This document shows positions 33,945-46,189 of a DNA stretch of 64,000 nucleotides, piece by piece. Source of the DNA: Toxonevra muliebris. Lineage: Eukaryota > Arthropoda > Insecta > Diptera > Pallopteridae. Below the pieces are notes generated by a model. The model ran no database searches. It was not told where the DNA came from and saw only the letters and a program-made list of their open reading frames with translations. The stretch is from positions 11,362,704-11,426,703 of the forward strand of contig OY829328.1 of the NCBI GenBank assembly GCA_963691655.1. Direction: 5' to 3'. The position numbers and the translations under genes are program-made. Positions within the stretch are counted from its first letter, which is position 1; each line of letters starts with the position of its first letter.

Positions 33945-34880
33945 TGTAAATAAAATAAAAATGAAACAAAAGGATAAATTGATAATAAAATATGAAAGAA
34001 AAACAAAAATATAAATATACTTCTTCTTCTAAGTACAAAAAATAGTTAAAAATGATAGATTCAAAAGAAAAACCTTGAATTAGTGAAAGTGACCGCAGCT
34101 CTCACTCACCACTAACATATAGTGATCGCTGGTAGCTACTACAGTGACATAGAGGTCGCTGGTATAAAATCACCGGTATCTATATATCGCTCATTTCTAG
34201 TGCCCACCCTCTCATCTCGGTACCATACTTCATCCAGTGTTCGAGTAACTTCATTTTATTTGCACAATTCATCTTTTTAAGTTTCGCCTTGCAGATTTTT
34301 TATTAATTTATATAAATAAATACAAATAAATAAAAATAATTTTTTTACAGGTTTATTTCCTGGACTTTATAAATGCCACGTATTCCCCAGTAGTCGCCAC
34401 GTCCATCCCGAGCATTCTGCTGTAATCGAAGCCGGGGCTATGATTACACAGCAACGTAATCATTCGACAAGAAAAAAGCTTTCAAAATTTCTATTTTTGA
34501 AGTCGCTGCACTTTATAAGACATGTAAAACTATTTAAAAATTGTATTTAAAATTTCAAATTAATTTCATTAAAGTAATGCACAATATTGTAATATAGAAT
34601 CTTGCCCAAATATCTATTTTGTTTTCATTCACTTAAAAATTAAAAAGGTTTGTTAAATATATCTTTATACCCATCATATGATTTTTTTGCTACATTATTT
34701 AGTAGCAATAAAGAAAACATATTTATATTTTTAGGCAAAATATCGATACAATAGTTATATTTTCGGTCCGATATATCGATCGACCCATGTTTTCCTTCCC
34801 CAATACCGATGTTAGGAACAACAATGTTTTTTAGACGATGTTTGGATCTCTACATTCAAGACCAACAGTTAAGAAAAACA
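33945..34880. other. AT-rich non-coding stretch
   Basis: No supported gene. Short repeats of AGTGA..CGCTGGTA occur at 34088-34165, and AT(A)TCGAT motifs occur near 34200 and 34740-34785. These may be old MITE ends but cannot be bounded. Confidence 0.35.
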
Positions 34881-34889
34881 ACAAAGATT

Positions 34890-35190
34890 TAAGGAGAAAA
34901 AATATTTTCCATCAAAATTTAAAGAAGGCCTTCAAACAACAGAATGGTCCCAGCAACACTTTTTTTTTTTAGATTAACGGATCCAAAAGTAAAAATTTTC
35001 ATTCCATTTATTCTTTGTATAACTTAAGGATTTTGGCTCTAAACCCATAAAAAAAAAATTATAAACTTACAGCAAGAATGAATAAAAAAAATAAAAATTT
35101 TGACGTAAATCCAAAATGTGTGGGGTTAAGACAATTTTATCGTTAAAGAATCCCCTTAATTTTTGATGGGAAATATTTTTTTCAACAGTA
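34890..35190. repeat. ~300-bp imperfect foldback
   Basis: AAAAAATATTTTCCATCAAAA near 34899 is mirrored by TTTTGATGGGAAATATTTTT near 35162. Internal sequence (TCCAAAAGTAAAAATTTT against AAAATTTTGACGTAAATCCA) is also partly mirrored. It is probably a decayed foldback MITE. Confidence 0.45.
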
Positions 35191-35199
35191 GATTCTGGA

Positions 35200-37050
35200 G
35201 GCAAAATCTAAAACAACGCTCGTTAAAAAATGCCAAACCTTAAAAAAAAGAGAGCTGTATTGGAGTCGGTAGTGTAAGAATAAAACATAATTAGAATTTT
35301 ATAGCAAGTAAAATTTTCTCAGATACCAAAATATAATATTTAAAACTAGTATTTTTTAAGATACATCCCAGATATAACCAACTTTAACTAAAAGTATTTT
35401 GAAAACTTGGTGAGCTGCAAAAATGGATTCGTGAATAAAAACCCCAAATTAATCTGAAACATTTTTCAAATTTGTAACTAGTTTTTATCTGTTGCATAGT
35501 GTTAAGTATTATTTTTAGTGCAAAAATTATTTTGAGTTTTCAACAAATTCAGCAGCGAATAGCAGCTCTCAGCGTTTTCTGTGACATCTCCCCCAAACGA
35601 GTGAGTTCTGCATATGATATTTGTACAAGCAATGAAAGCCCTGCTTGCCGTTGTAAAGCCTAACAATTTTCCAAATTTTAATACTAACACAGTTCGAAAT
35701 ATTTTTTTTTCAAAAAAAAAAAAAAAAAAAAAACAACCATGAATGTTTCATGTTGTTTTCAAAAATAAATGAGATGAAAATAAAATTCGTGCACATACAC
35801 AGATTTGGTTCTGCCACAAAAACAAAGAAAAAAAATAAAAATCAGTCAGTCAACAAATAGCACTAGACACATTAAACAAATATTCAACTATACATAGATT
35901 TTTATAATTTATTATTAAAGTTTTTAGCTGAATTTAAATGCTTTAACAACAAACGAAAATGTTTGAAATTCAAATTGAGATTTTTTTTTTGGAAATTAAT
36001 GAAAAATATTTTATTTATACTGAATCACATAATCGTTCTCTCAATATACATACCTTCAATGCCAGATTCTAAATGGAAACCTTTGCAACACCAACGAAGT
36101 GTAGCAGTAGCAATAAACAACATAAACGAAACAGAAAATAGCAACACAAATACATGTAAACTAAAGAAACTAAAGAGTATACGAGTAGAATGCTTTAATG
36201 TTTGCGCCAAGAAGTCTGCAATGAAATATCGAAAAAGCAGACAAAAAAAAACAAAAATAAATAAATAAATTGAATTTGCATACATTTCTCGTATACGAGG
36301 ATGATGTTTACTTTAGTTTTTTTTGTTTATTTTTTTCCTGTAGCATGCTCTCCTTTTTAACAGTTTATTTGTTTTGGTATTTCCTAACAGAAGGTTGGGA
36401 CTTCTTTTTTGTTCATTTTTGGTCAAAAGTAAAATTTAAGTTGAATGAGAAGAGAACAAAAGTTATGACAATGAAATGAAAGAACTTAAGAAAATACTAG
36501 CCAAATAGTTGAAACTGGTTAATTTAGGGTTGGGGTATAATTAGACAATATGGCCAACAAATTGAATTGAGTATTGTTTTTGTGTTTCAATTTTACGGTG
36601 TTATAACAAATGGATTCGTTTTAGATACTTGTGAGTTTAAAATTCGATAGCGCAACGAAATTCGAAAGCATTTTTTTGCGTATATTACAGATTTGTTTTT
36701 TTATTTTGTTATTGGCCTGGTCGAACTACAGTATTATGGAAACAAAATTTTAAATGATTTGCATTTTGCGTTAGCTTAATTAAGATTGGTGAGGCTAAAA
36801 GGCATTGCCTAAAAACTCTATGCGTCTACAGGGAACAAAATTATATCGCTATATTTGGTATGATTATGACTATGATTATGATGCCGCTATACCTTGAACA
36901 ATTTACCTACCTTTCATTTAACTTAGTATACTTTATACTTAATAAACCGTATTAGATTTGTTGGTGGAATATCAGCTAGATTTTCGAGCTATCTGTCTTG
37001 GAATTAAAAAAACTAGACAACAATTTAAATATAATTTAAAACAAATTGTT
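35200..37050. other. AT-rich non-coding stretch
   Basis: A T-run and an A23 run face each other at 35701-35734. A short GC-balanced patch at 35520-35690 has an open frame without a recognisable domain. No supported gene. Confidence 0.4.
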
Positions 37051-37059
37051 TAAAAACCC

Positions 37060-37440
37060 GAACAACGGTCAGTCAAAAAATCAGACAAAAATTCAAACTA
37101 AAATTCAAACAAAAACTCAAATCAAAACTATGACTCACACCGGAATTTAGACAAAACAAGCAGTAAATTAAACCAAAAAATCAGGTTAAAATTTGCTCAA
37201 AAACTCAGATTAAATTTCAAACCAAATTCACACCCAAACTCGGGTTAAATTCAAACTAAAAACCAGACTGTAATTCAGGCCAATAATTATACCAAAAGCC
37301 ACGCCAATCTAAAATCAGACTAAAATTCGGAGCAAAAAGAGTCAAAAAACTAAACAAAAATTTGACAAAAAGTCAGACAAACCTAACATTAAAATCAAAC
37401 CAAAAAATTTATCAAAACCCAGACTAAACACCGTATCTAA
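37060..37440 (+). repeat. Degenerate A/C-rich low-complexity array
   Basis: About 380 bases made of variants of AAAATTCAAAC, AAAACTCAAA and AATCAGAC, roughly every 11-13 bases. The strand is strongly poor in G. Confidence 0.6.
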
Positions 37441-37497
37441 AAGTAGGACATCTGTAAACTAACCCTGAAATTTCTAAGTAAATATAATAAACAGTGG

Positions 37498-37640
37498 CAT
37501 CAGGTCCGCCTCCAGGGTTATCCCATGAAAGGGTATTGGATAAAAAATATATAAGCGATATTTAAACGTATATATGTATGTATTATGAATATTTAGAAAA
37601 AAAACATTAATGAACTTCCAGTCCCAATGAGGGCGTTAAC
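37498..37640. repeat. Dispersed repeat, copy A (CAGGTCCGCC)
   Basis: CATCAGGTCCGCCTCCAG and GGGTATTGGATAAAAAATAT match 53082-53140 in order and spacing, with weaker similarity onward. The CAGG(C/T)CCGCC start resembles a hAT-type terminus, but no second end was found. Confidence 0.5.
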
Positions 37641-37779
37641 AGTCAAATTTTCCGCACTGGCGGGCGGCCACAAGTTGCGTTGGTCTCTTTGAATTTGTCT
37701 CTACGACATTATCTTTCCATTCTTGTATATTAGAAAGAATGGATCAGGAGTTTGTTATTACCTGTGAGCGGATTTTGTG

Positions 37780-37875
37780 GACCTAAGAAAAAGGCAAAAT
37801 AAAATTTCAAAAAAGGCACTAAAAAACACAAAAAAAAAGGCAAAATAAAGCTAAAAAAAGGCACAAAAAACTCTG
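37780..37875 (+). repeat. AAAAAGGCA array, cluster 1
   Basis: Four units of AAAAAGGCAAAAT or AAAAAGGCACTAAAA lie within 100 bases. A second cluster in the same orientation lies at 38432-38545. Confidence 0.6.
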
Positions 37876-37879
37876 GAAG

Positions 37880-38430
37880 TCAGTTGCAATTTCAAATTTT
37901 TTTCAGTTTATTAAAAAAAATGGATTCAAATGCTTTTTCAAACGAAGTTTTGCATCTATCGATATGTAGACATTTATATTTTAAGTACTTGCGAAATCTT
38001 AGTTCGTATAGTTGAAGGCATTAAGAAGCATACTTACATAAACATTGATTTTTCAAACCAAAACAAGAAATGGTTCTAAAGGAAGCGAGGTTAACAAAGT
38101 CGCAAATTTTTTCATGGCATGGCGTCAGTTACAAAAGCAAAACAAGATGAAGGAAGCCGTCAAAAAAAGATGCACATGAGTTTACCTTTTTTGAAATTTC
38201 CATAGGCAAAATATACCAATTTCCGTTTTCAACCAATGAGCCAACATTGACCTTAGTTACAGTCAGTTTTGCTGGTTGTTTCATCAATCGCAATGGAAAT
38301 AGGTTTTCCACGAATTTAAGACCGGATTTTTATAGCTTTTTATCGGTTTACATCCTGCATATAAAATTATTTTTTGTGACAAAAGGTAAAAAAAAAACGT
38401 TTCTATTTGTGCTAATATATATATAAAATA
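37880..38430. other. Spacer between the two AAAAAGGCA arrays
   Basis: About 550 bases lying between direct repeat clusters. A minus-strand open frame at 38129-38311 contains PAKLTVTKVNVGSLVENG but matches nothing I know. The whole 37780-38545 interval could be one element. Confidence 0.3.
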
Positions 38431-38431
38431 G

Positions 38432-38545
38432 TAAAGGATTAAAAAGGCACATTGGGTAGAAAACCCCAAAAAATGCATTTATTACTTAGAAAAAAGGCAT
38501 TAAAAACTCAAAAAGGCACTAAAACAGTGAAAAAGGCAACATTTT
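38432..38545 (+). repeat. AAAAAGGCA array, cluster 2
   Basis: Variants AAAAAGGCACATT, AAAAAGGCATTAAAAACTC, AAAAAGGCACTAAAAC and AAAAAGGCAAC recur at about 16-55 base spacing. Confidence 0.6.
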
Positions 38546-38559
38546 TGAAAAATAGCAAA

Positions 38560-40580
38560 AAAATACCAAGAATTGGTATTAGTGCAAAATATTATATAAC
38601 ATTTTGGCCCAAAGAAATGAATAATCGTGAAATGCATTTTATAAAAGGTAAGTCACTTCTCCGAATTAGATTTGATATTTTCCAAGTATAATAAAGAGTT
38701 CGAAGTAATATTCTTCGAATAAAAGAAAATAATAACCTGTGAAAAAATGTTAAAGTATTCAAAATGCCCTGAACAACTTGCAACATTGATACTAGTTAAT
38801 TCTTTCAACAAAACCTCATTTTTACAAATGCAAAACAAGAGAAATTAGTAGTAAAATTTTTATACCTGCACTAAACCTTTTTGCTTTACACTCAAGTACT
38901 TAAAAGTTATATTCTTCACTAATTAGAGTGAAAATTTCGGAAAACTCAAGTACTTAAAAGTTATATTCTTCACTAATTAGAGTGAAAATTTCGGAAAATT
39001 TTATAGTTTGGCAAAAAATTTGTGAAGTAGAAATATTTCATAAATGGGATAATAAATGAAGGAGATATCATTTAGACTTAGCCAATTCACAGAATTTCAT
39101 GCTAAATCGTGTCTATTCTAAAATAATAATTTATTTTTAAACTTGAATTTTTTATTTAATAATACCAATAGAAAATTCTGGAAAAGTGGCAGCAAAAATT
39201 TGCATAAAGTTTTGTATTGTTTTTGGCATGGTTACACTCCCACACACACCGTACATAAATTTCAACTTAAACTGAAAATGACAACAATATTGCACATGAA
39301 CAGGAAAAATACAAGTTAAAAAATATACAAAAAAAAAAGAAAAATACTACAAAAAAAAGCTACACATATACATATAAACGGCAAAGTGAAAATGAAAAAA
39401 AAGAAGAATATGAAGAAAAAACCGTTTTTATTTATTTACTGAGCGATAAGACATTAAAAGGCTTTCAAAGATTTGCGTAGCTTAATGTGCCTAAATCCTT
39501 CTAAGTCATGTTGAATCAGGCCAAGTTGATTCACAAATGAGCAACGCACAAACGTACACATGCACATATAAGCGTGCAGACAAACAAAGACAAACAAGAA
39601 AAGCAGAAGCAAGCAGTAATACAAACACAAAAGGATCCGAAAAATGTGTGAATAAAAAATAAACGCAAGATTCAAACTGATGGAAAAAGCTGCAACAGCA
39701 ACAACAAATATGACGGTGGTAGTTTTTAGCAGCAGGAGCAAGAGTCTCAATGCCAACCAACGGCAACAAAAGGCTACAAAATGGCGTGAGAATATTCTGA
39801 GATAACATAGAGAGGTGCAGAAAAGCAAAACAAATATTTATAGCGGTCAAAATGAACGTCAATATGTCCGAGGAGTATGAATGCAGAGTGAAGACTGAAG
39901 AATGAAACAACAGCAACAGTATCAGTGTAGCAGCAGGGAAGTAAAGGAAACCTTAAAGGAAGGAAATGGTTTATTTTTAGCCAATTTCCGTTTGAATACA
40001 ATTTGATTACATTAAGTCTCTCTCGTAGTATACAAAGTTATTTGAATTTATTGATGGTAGTTACATACATATGTATATGTATTTGCAGTATAACTATAGT
40101 GAATATTGGCAATATTGTTAAAAGCAGCATAAATATCACATTAGTTACAAACAGCTTTTGCACATATGTACAAACTACAAATATACATTTGTATTATGTG
40201 GAATGAAAAAATAAACAAATCTCTTAAAAAACTATCACATTCAAGATTTCATGATTTTTGTTATGACCTTCTCAGATTCGTGTTTGTTTCTTTTTTTTTT
40301 GAATTTGGTTGTTTGGTAGTGTCAATAAAACATGAATTATTCTATCATTGTTCAAGGCTCATCTATTAGTTAAATAAACAGCAGAAAATTTAGTTTCTCT
40401 ATTGATGTAACTGAAGTATTCTACTACCATAGAACTATATTACATATTACGTGTATTACTACAGTACAAATCAAGTATGTCTGGCGTTGAGGAATGCGTG
40501 TGTATTCAGAACATAGCAATCATGATTAGCAGTAATTCGAACTGAATGTAATTCGAGTATTTTTCTGATTTCGCTTGTTT
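38560..40580. other. AT-rich non-coding stretch
   Basis: No supported gene. It includes the exact tandem duplication at 38891-38998. Open frames at 39454-40001 (minus) come from CAA/CAG-rich and A-rich simple sequence. Confidence 0.4.
38891..38998. repeat. Exact 54-bp tandem duplication
   Basis: The unit starting CTCAAGTACTTAAAAGTT and ending TTTCGGAAAA occurs at 38891-38944 and again at 38945-38998 with no difference seen. Confidence 0.9.
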
Positions 40581-40584
40581 ATAT

Positions 40585-41095
40585 GGAAATGCTGAGGAAC
40601 TTTTGTCCTTTCTTGGGCAGAGAGTAATCCACAGCGGTATCAAGATTCTCTATTATATCCGGAAAAACTTACTGTTTGGTGTGGTGTTTGGTCAGGTGCT
40701 GTCATTGGGCTATTCATTTTTCGAAACAAGAATGTCCAGATGGTGACTGTCAATGGCGAACGGTATCATGCCATGGTATCTGACTTTTTGTAGCCTCAAT
40801 TGGATGGCGTGGACTTGGAGTACATGTGGTTCCAACAAGATGGTGCAACGTATTACACAGCGGGCATTACATTGGAGTTGTTGCAAGAAAAGTTCCCGGA
40901 AAGCTTTATTTCCAGAAAAGCGATGTGGAATGACCGCCAAAATCGTACGATTTAACGCCCTTTGACTTTTTTCTCTGGTGCATCATTAAAACTATTGGTG
41001 AGATCCAGCCCAACTTATGCAACAGAGTCACTCAAAATTGAACCTGTAAAAGAAGCCGCGCAGGCAATTTGATTAATATCATTTTTAAAACATAA
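40585..41095 (+). pseudogene. Tc1/mariner-like transposase fragment
   Basis: The plus strand reads WAESNPQRYQDSLLYPEKLT, WCGVWSGAVIGLFIFRNKN, VTVNGERYHAMVSDFL, a stop, LDGVDLEYMWFQQDGATYYT (second catalytic Asp in QQD), and LLQEKFPESFISRKAMWND. After a frame change it reads YDLTPFDFFLW, where LDFFLWG-type sequence carries the third acidic residue. This is the central and C-terminal part of a common insect Tc1/mariner-superfamily transposase. The N-terminus is missing or scrambled upstream of 40585. Confidence 0.75.
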
Positions 41096-41104
41096 TTGTA
41101 TATT

Positions 41105-41340
41105 AGTCTTATGTGGAGCACTGATCCACAAAAGAAGGAAATGTCTGGGCATGCACCAAGTGCCCAGTACCGAACTGGCATCCATAGATCCGGGCGCAAT
41201 ACTCAAATTCTTGAGGGAGACTGGACTGGATGAGGTACTCTAGGCAGATTAGACTAGAAAGAAAAGAGGGATGTACAATAGATCTTATAGGTCGCGGTAC
41301 AACGACAGAAACCTCTATAATACAATACAATACAATATTA
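41105..41340 (+). pseudogene. LINE 3' end (R1-like) with ATACA tail
   Basis: CGALIHKRRKCLGMHQVP then ASIDPGAILKFLRETGL (41110-41225) matches the final segment of R1/LOA ORF2 (CPAL..RR...LG ... FI+.SGW). After a stop, a short 3' UTR ends in AATACAATACAATACAATATT (about 41318-41338). It abuts the transposase fragment. Confidence 0.65.
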
Positions 41341-41624
41341 GTCTTAGAATTTATTGCAAGATTAATAAATTGTAATAATAATAATTATAATAAAACATAA
41401 TGTCGTATAATCATAATGTCCTTTAATTTTGTACGAAAAACAAATGAGAGGATACGACACCGAATAAGACAGAAAGTGTATCGGCTTTCTAAGGCGGTAT
41501 AAGAAATATTTCACTCTGACTAATTTCCTTTTAAACCACATCACCTATATTCATCCCAGAATAATAATCTTTATGAACGAAAGTGAAGCTCTAGGATCTT
41601 ATCCAGCATCAAGTGAAAAAGCTA

Positions 41625-41970
41625 ATAGGAGACGGTGGGGTTTCCAGCTTTACTCACTCCTTGGAGCATCGTAGAAACGAGGCCTGTTACTCTATTCTAC
41701 CGTTATTTCCATGGTAGATGTTCTGCTGAAATGCACGGCTTTATGCTACCAGTTCGTGCTTTCGCGAGAACTACGTGAACCTTATGCGGAACTCACTTAT
41801 TTCAAGTGGAAACGATACTCGAACGCACTGAGCATAACCGAAATAGTTTTTGTTTCTCTATCATTCCGCCATTTTATGGAATAAGCTCCCTGCAAACGTT
41901 TGTTCTGTCGGTTATGACTTTACCGAATTGTAAGTGAACGTTCGCCGATATTTTCTCTTATTTCTTTTTC
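41625..41970 (+). pseudogene. CR1/Jockey-type LINE reverse transcriptase C-terminus
   Basis: With a few frame changes the plus strand reads LEHRRNVACYSILYRYFHGR, CSAEMHGFMLPVRAFARTT, FSIIPPFYG..WNKLPANV and VMTLPNCK, closely matching the common C-terminal block HRRNVASL.LFYRYF.GRCSSEL ... FFP.TA.LWN.LP..VFP of CR1/Jockey-type elements. Confidence 0.7.
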
Positions 41971-41979
41971 TCTCATACC

Positions 41980-43920
41980 TATCTTCCACTCTCAATCAGA
42001 ACAATAGTTTGTACTCATAGAGGTATTCTATTCATTCTTTTCTTACTCTAAAAAGTAAACATTAAACTGAAAAATATTTCAGTGGCTGCATTGAAATGAG
42101 GAGTTAAAAAAAAGTTTCACATGTTTTCTACATTTGGGGCATTATTCAAAACATCAATTCAGTTTTGTTTTTCTGTGTACCTTTTATTAAAAGATATTAA
42201 AAAATAGAACATTTTTCAAAAAAAAAAATGTTATTAAGATGTAAACAAATTATAAATGCTTAAGACTCAAATTTAGAAAAATCAGTACAACAACAATATA
42301 TAATAAAAAAAAAAAGACTGCATTCTAAAATAAGTATTTAAAAAAAGAAAAAAGTACCAGAAAATCATTGCATGTACTGACAAAATTACTACGTTTGGCT
42401 ACCCTAACCATTATCTCATTATTTTTGAACTTGAAATTGAAGTAAACTCAGAAATTTCCAAAGCTTTGCATACTTCTAGGTGAAACTATAAACTGACAGT
42501 TTGTTCAATCATGCATGAATTTAGTTTTGCTAAATTAATAACAACTTTTATTTTTTTAAATATGTATTCAGTAAACAAAAAATTGTTTGTAAAATAAAAA
42601 CTCGGAAAAAATAGTTAATAAAAATGTTTAAATTGTAATAAATTTTTATGTGCATCATTGGCCATTTTTATTTATTTTATATTTATATTTCGTTTGTGAA
42701 AAATAAAATCGTTTGCTTGCCCATTGTTGTTGTTTCTCTCTCCCGAATTTATTTAAAAAAAACCTTTTGAATTTATTTTTTTTTTTTTTCGTGAGTGAGT
42801 GCGTTTCACACTTTGTTGTTTTGTTTTTTATAAAGGCTCGTGTTCTTTTTAGTTCATGCTGCTAGTATTTTTCATTTATATTCATTTACTAGTACAATTG
42901 TTTTTTGTGCCGCAGTAAGCGTTGCCGACTGCTACTATTTTTAATTATCGTGTACGAAATACTTCTGTATATATGTTTGTGTATGAGCATATGCAGTGAT
43001 GGTAAACTATGAGCATTAACTCACATGGAACTATAACATACTGCAGAGGATGCGTATAGATAGAATGTGCAACAGCGAAAGAAAACAAAATAGAAAACAA
43101 AATATGGCCGCTGCGGATTTAATTAACACTTGTTTCTAGCAGTTGGTATTGGCAATGTGTTTCCGTTATGCGCTTATATACGAGACGGTGGTATCTATGT
43201 ACACTATTCTTTATATGTGCACACATACATTATCAATAATGGTAAATATTTTTAACATTTTTTGTTTTCCTTATATATACATAACAAATATTTTTACTTC
43301 TATCAAAATATATGCATAATTTAATATTTTTAGTATGTCAACTCCTCTCAGCGTTTAACCCTGTGCCCTTATTACTGTAAACGAAAGATAATATTGTGCA
43401 CCGCGATAATTATGAAATATTATTAAAACAAATTTTTTATTTCTCTTTCGTGCAAACCCTTCTCAAAATGATGAAGAAAGAAAAAGAATTGCGGTTACCT
43501 AATTAGCTCAATTGTATACTTTGTGCACTAAATTTTAGCATGAAAAATATGCAAAATGAGAATTCTCATTAATTTAAAATGTTCACTTTGATTGCGAATG
43601 TTGCACATGATTGCTGCGGCTTAAATTAGTTTATTAAATGAGACACAATTGCAGTCATCAGTGTTAAAAGCGGCTTTGAGGTTTTTCTATTTTTTATTTG
43701 CTTTTATATTCTTCTGGTTCTTGGAAAATCACAACAACAACAACATTTTAACAAGCAATTATGTTGGTTAGTGAAGGTAATGAAAATAAAAGTAGGGTGA
43801 GATCTTGCCAATTATATTTATTGATAACAATAATGCCACAATTGCGGCTAACAATTTAAACTATTTTTAAGTGTAATCAATTACAGATGGCTCTGGTTTA
43901 AACTTAGACTTATTTTGCAC
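41980..43920. other. AT-rich non-coding stretch
   Basis: No gene or bounded element seen. Long A/T homopolymers near 42216-42228, 42300-42316 and 42773-42790. Confidence 0.4.
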
Positions 43921-43924
43921 TCTA

Positions 43925-44303
43925 GGGAGCGAGTTGGGTGTGACAGAAGAGAAGAAGGGGATGGGAGAGAGAAAGGGGTAGATAAAGAAAGAGGGAGAAG
44001 AGAGAGGGTCAGATAGGGAATGTTAGAGAAAGGAATAGTAGATAAGTAGAGTAAAAAAGACAGAGAGAGGAAGAGAAAATAGAGATTGAATAAAAGAGTC
44101 AGCCGAAATAGAGGTGGGATGGAGATAGAGAGAGAAAGGGAGAGATGGGAAAAAGATAGTTAGATAGTGGGACGAGAGATAGATAGGGTTGTTAGAAAGG
44201 ACCGGAAAGGGGAGAGGAGAAGGAAATTAGCTATATAGATGAGAAACTAGAAGGAGATCGAGTTTGGAGGGAGATCAAGAGGAGGAGGGAGACAGAGGTA
44301 AAG
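43925..44303 (+). repeat. ~380-base polypurine tract
   Basis: The plus strand is almost wholly A and G with few pyrimidine breaks (GAGAGAGAAAGG-type variants), far longer than any other strand bias here. Confidence 0.9.
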
Positions 44304-44450
44304 TTGGCCGTTATGATCATTTAAGCAAGTTTCGTTTTTTTTTTTACACCAATACTCATTATCTTTCTTTACTGCTCGGGGATTCTGGTGCAAATGTCCC
44401 CTAAAAATATATGTATTGGGTGAAATTGATCAGGGCAGTACTCTCTTTAA

Positions 44451-45262
44451 CCCTCAAATGCATGCATTTTTTTGTTTAATAAAAATTGTTCTTAGAATAA
44501 TTTGGGGCTGGAAATTACGAATATGTTGATAAATTTTCGATTTTTGCCTTACTTTTTCCTAAGAAGCCCCAAATGTGAATTCCGCCTCAAGGCGGATCTA
44601 TGCAGTGCTCACTGCAAATTAATGGTCTGAAAAAATAAGTTCAAACGTAGAATTGTAAAGCTTTTAAAATATTTTATTATTTTAACGTTTTAAAACAAGG
44701 AAACCAAAGCAATACACATTGCTTTCCTATACTATGAGTGACAAAATAAAATACTCAAAGCCAGCATATGGTGTATTTGGATCAGAAAAGTCGGCAATAT
44801 TGGGGGCTTAAAATTCCATCTCTCCCACAAGTAACTGAAGATTAGCTTTTTTCCAGATACATTTTTAAATTCAGTACTGTTATTGCGTATTTTGTGTGCT
44901 GTTCCATCAAACTCAAAAATAGAATACTCAGGTGGTTCTTCGCAAAAGGAATTATGCCGCCAAGGGACTGCTTAACTCACCTGAATATATTTAGGTTCAG
45001 TTGGGAGCTTTTTATTTGATAAAAACAATTGGTTTCCTTCACGGATGATATGTTCGGTGTTGCTGATGTAAATCCCAAATCAAATGCAATTATGCATTTT
45101 CCGAGTTGCACGCTAGAGTTGCTAAAAAATATGCTTTCTGAAAATCTCTCTAAAAACTAGTGAAAAGACATGGGGTCGGCCATCGATTTTAAATAAATTT
45201 ACATTGGGGTTTAACTTAAAGACATATGTTAATCCGCCTTGAGGCATTTATGCATTTGAGGG
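44451..45262. mobile_element. piggyBac-like non-autonomous element, TTAA TSD
   Basis: TTAA (44447-44450 and 45263-45266) flanks perfect 13-bp inverted ends CCCTCAAATGCAT (44451-44463) and ATGCATTTGAGGG (45250-45262). An internal 14-bp repeat, GCCTCAAGGCGGAT (44584-44597), is perfectly inverted at 45232-45245. It sits 120 bp from the left end and 4 bp from the right end. TTAA target, 13-bp termini starting CCCT and an asymmetric internal inverted repeat are the known piggyBac layout. The 812-bp interior has no transposase frame that I can recognise. Confidence 0.85.
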
Positions 45263-45269
45263 TTAAAAA

Positions 45270-46180
45270 AATCACTGATTCGTTGCCATAGAAAATATTT
45301 TTTTTCGCGGACTGGGCATAAATAGTTTTCATTGGCTTCTGTATATATAAAAATTAGGCTGCAGTTATTCGGACTACAGAAAATGAGGCCTTGTTGCCTT
45401 AAAAAATTGGAAACATCTTTGTTGACCGAAATTTTAATCAAAAATATAAATTTGATTAAAGCCACGTCTACATACCGTCAAAACCAATGGGGTGTTTTTA
45501 TTAAAGGATGTGTGAGATGCATAAAGTACTGACATACTCGAACTTAGCTTTCTATCTTGTTTTTCTATAAGAGTTCATTAGGCACTAAGTAATGAATTTA
45601 TTTTCAATAAAAAAAAATTTCTTTTCCGTCTGTTTGGTAGGTTTCCTGCTTGTAGTTTCTCTTTTTCAATCAAACAATTTTATTTCGCCACTCCATTTTT
45701 TCGCTGGGTTATAGCACGTGGCGTATTTTTGTGTTATCATTGTGTTATCAGTAAGTATTGTTTTTTTTTTATTATGCTGCTGCTGGTTTCTCTGTTGGTG
45801 TGGTGAATATTTTAAAGCGCTCTGAATACACATTTAAAATTTTAACACTTTGAAGCGCTGAGAGAAAAGCTAAATTCATTTGAGCGCATGCGTTGGAAAT
45901 CTATGTTTTTCTTTCCTAATGGACAAAAAAAAAACTCTTTTTACAAGATGCTAGGATTTAGAATTATGATTTGTATGTACGTGAATTTAAATTTTTTGAA
46001 ATTTCTATAATAAAAATATGTAAAAATAAAATATATAGCATTGGCAAATCTTCAACTATAAAAATTATTATAAAGTCATATTAATTTTCCCGTTTGTATT
46101 TGGCATAAAATGATATTCAAAAAGTTGTGAGAGATTAGAGTTCAAAATTTGATGCAGTATTTCAAAACACCTAGCACTAT
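45270..46180. other. AT-rich non-coding stretch
   Basis: No supported gene; homopolymer runs only. Confidence 0.4.
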
Positions 46181-46189
46181 TGATGCTAC

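Noticed and set aside
39454..40001. Overlapping minus-strand frames of 124, 136 and 75 codons
   Set aside because: Leucine/cysteine-rich because the plus strand is CAA/CAG/AAA-rich; three frames are open at once, typical of composition bias.
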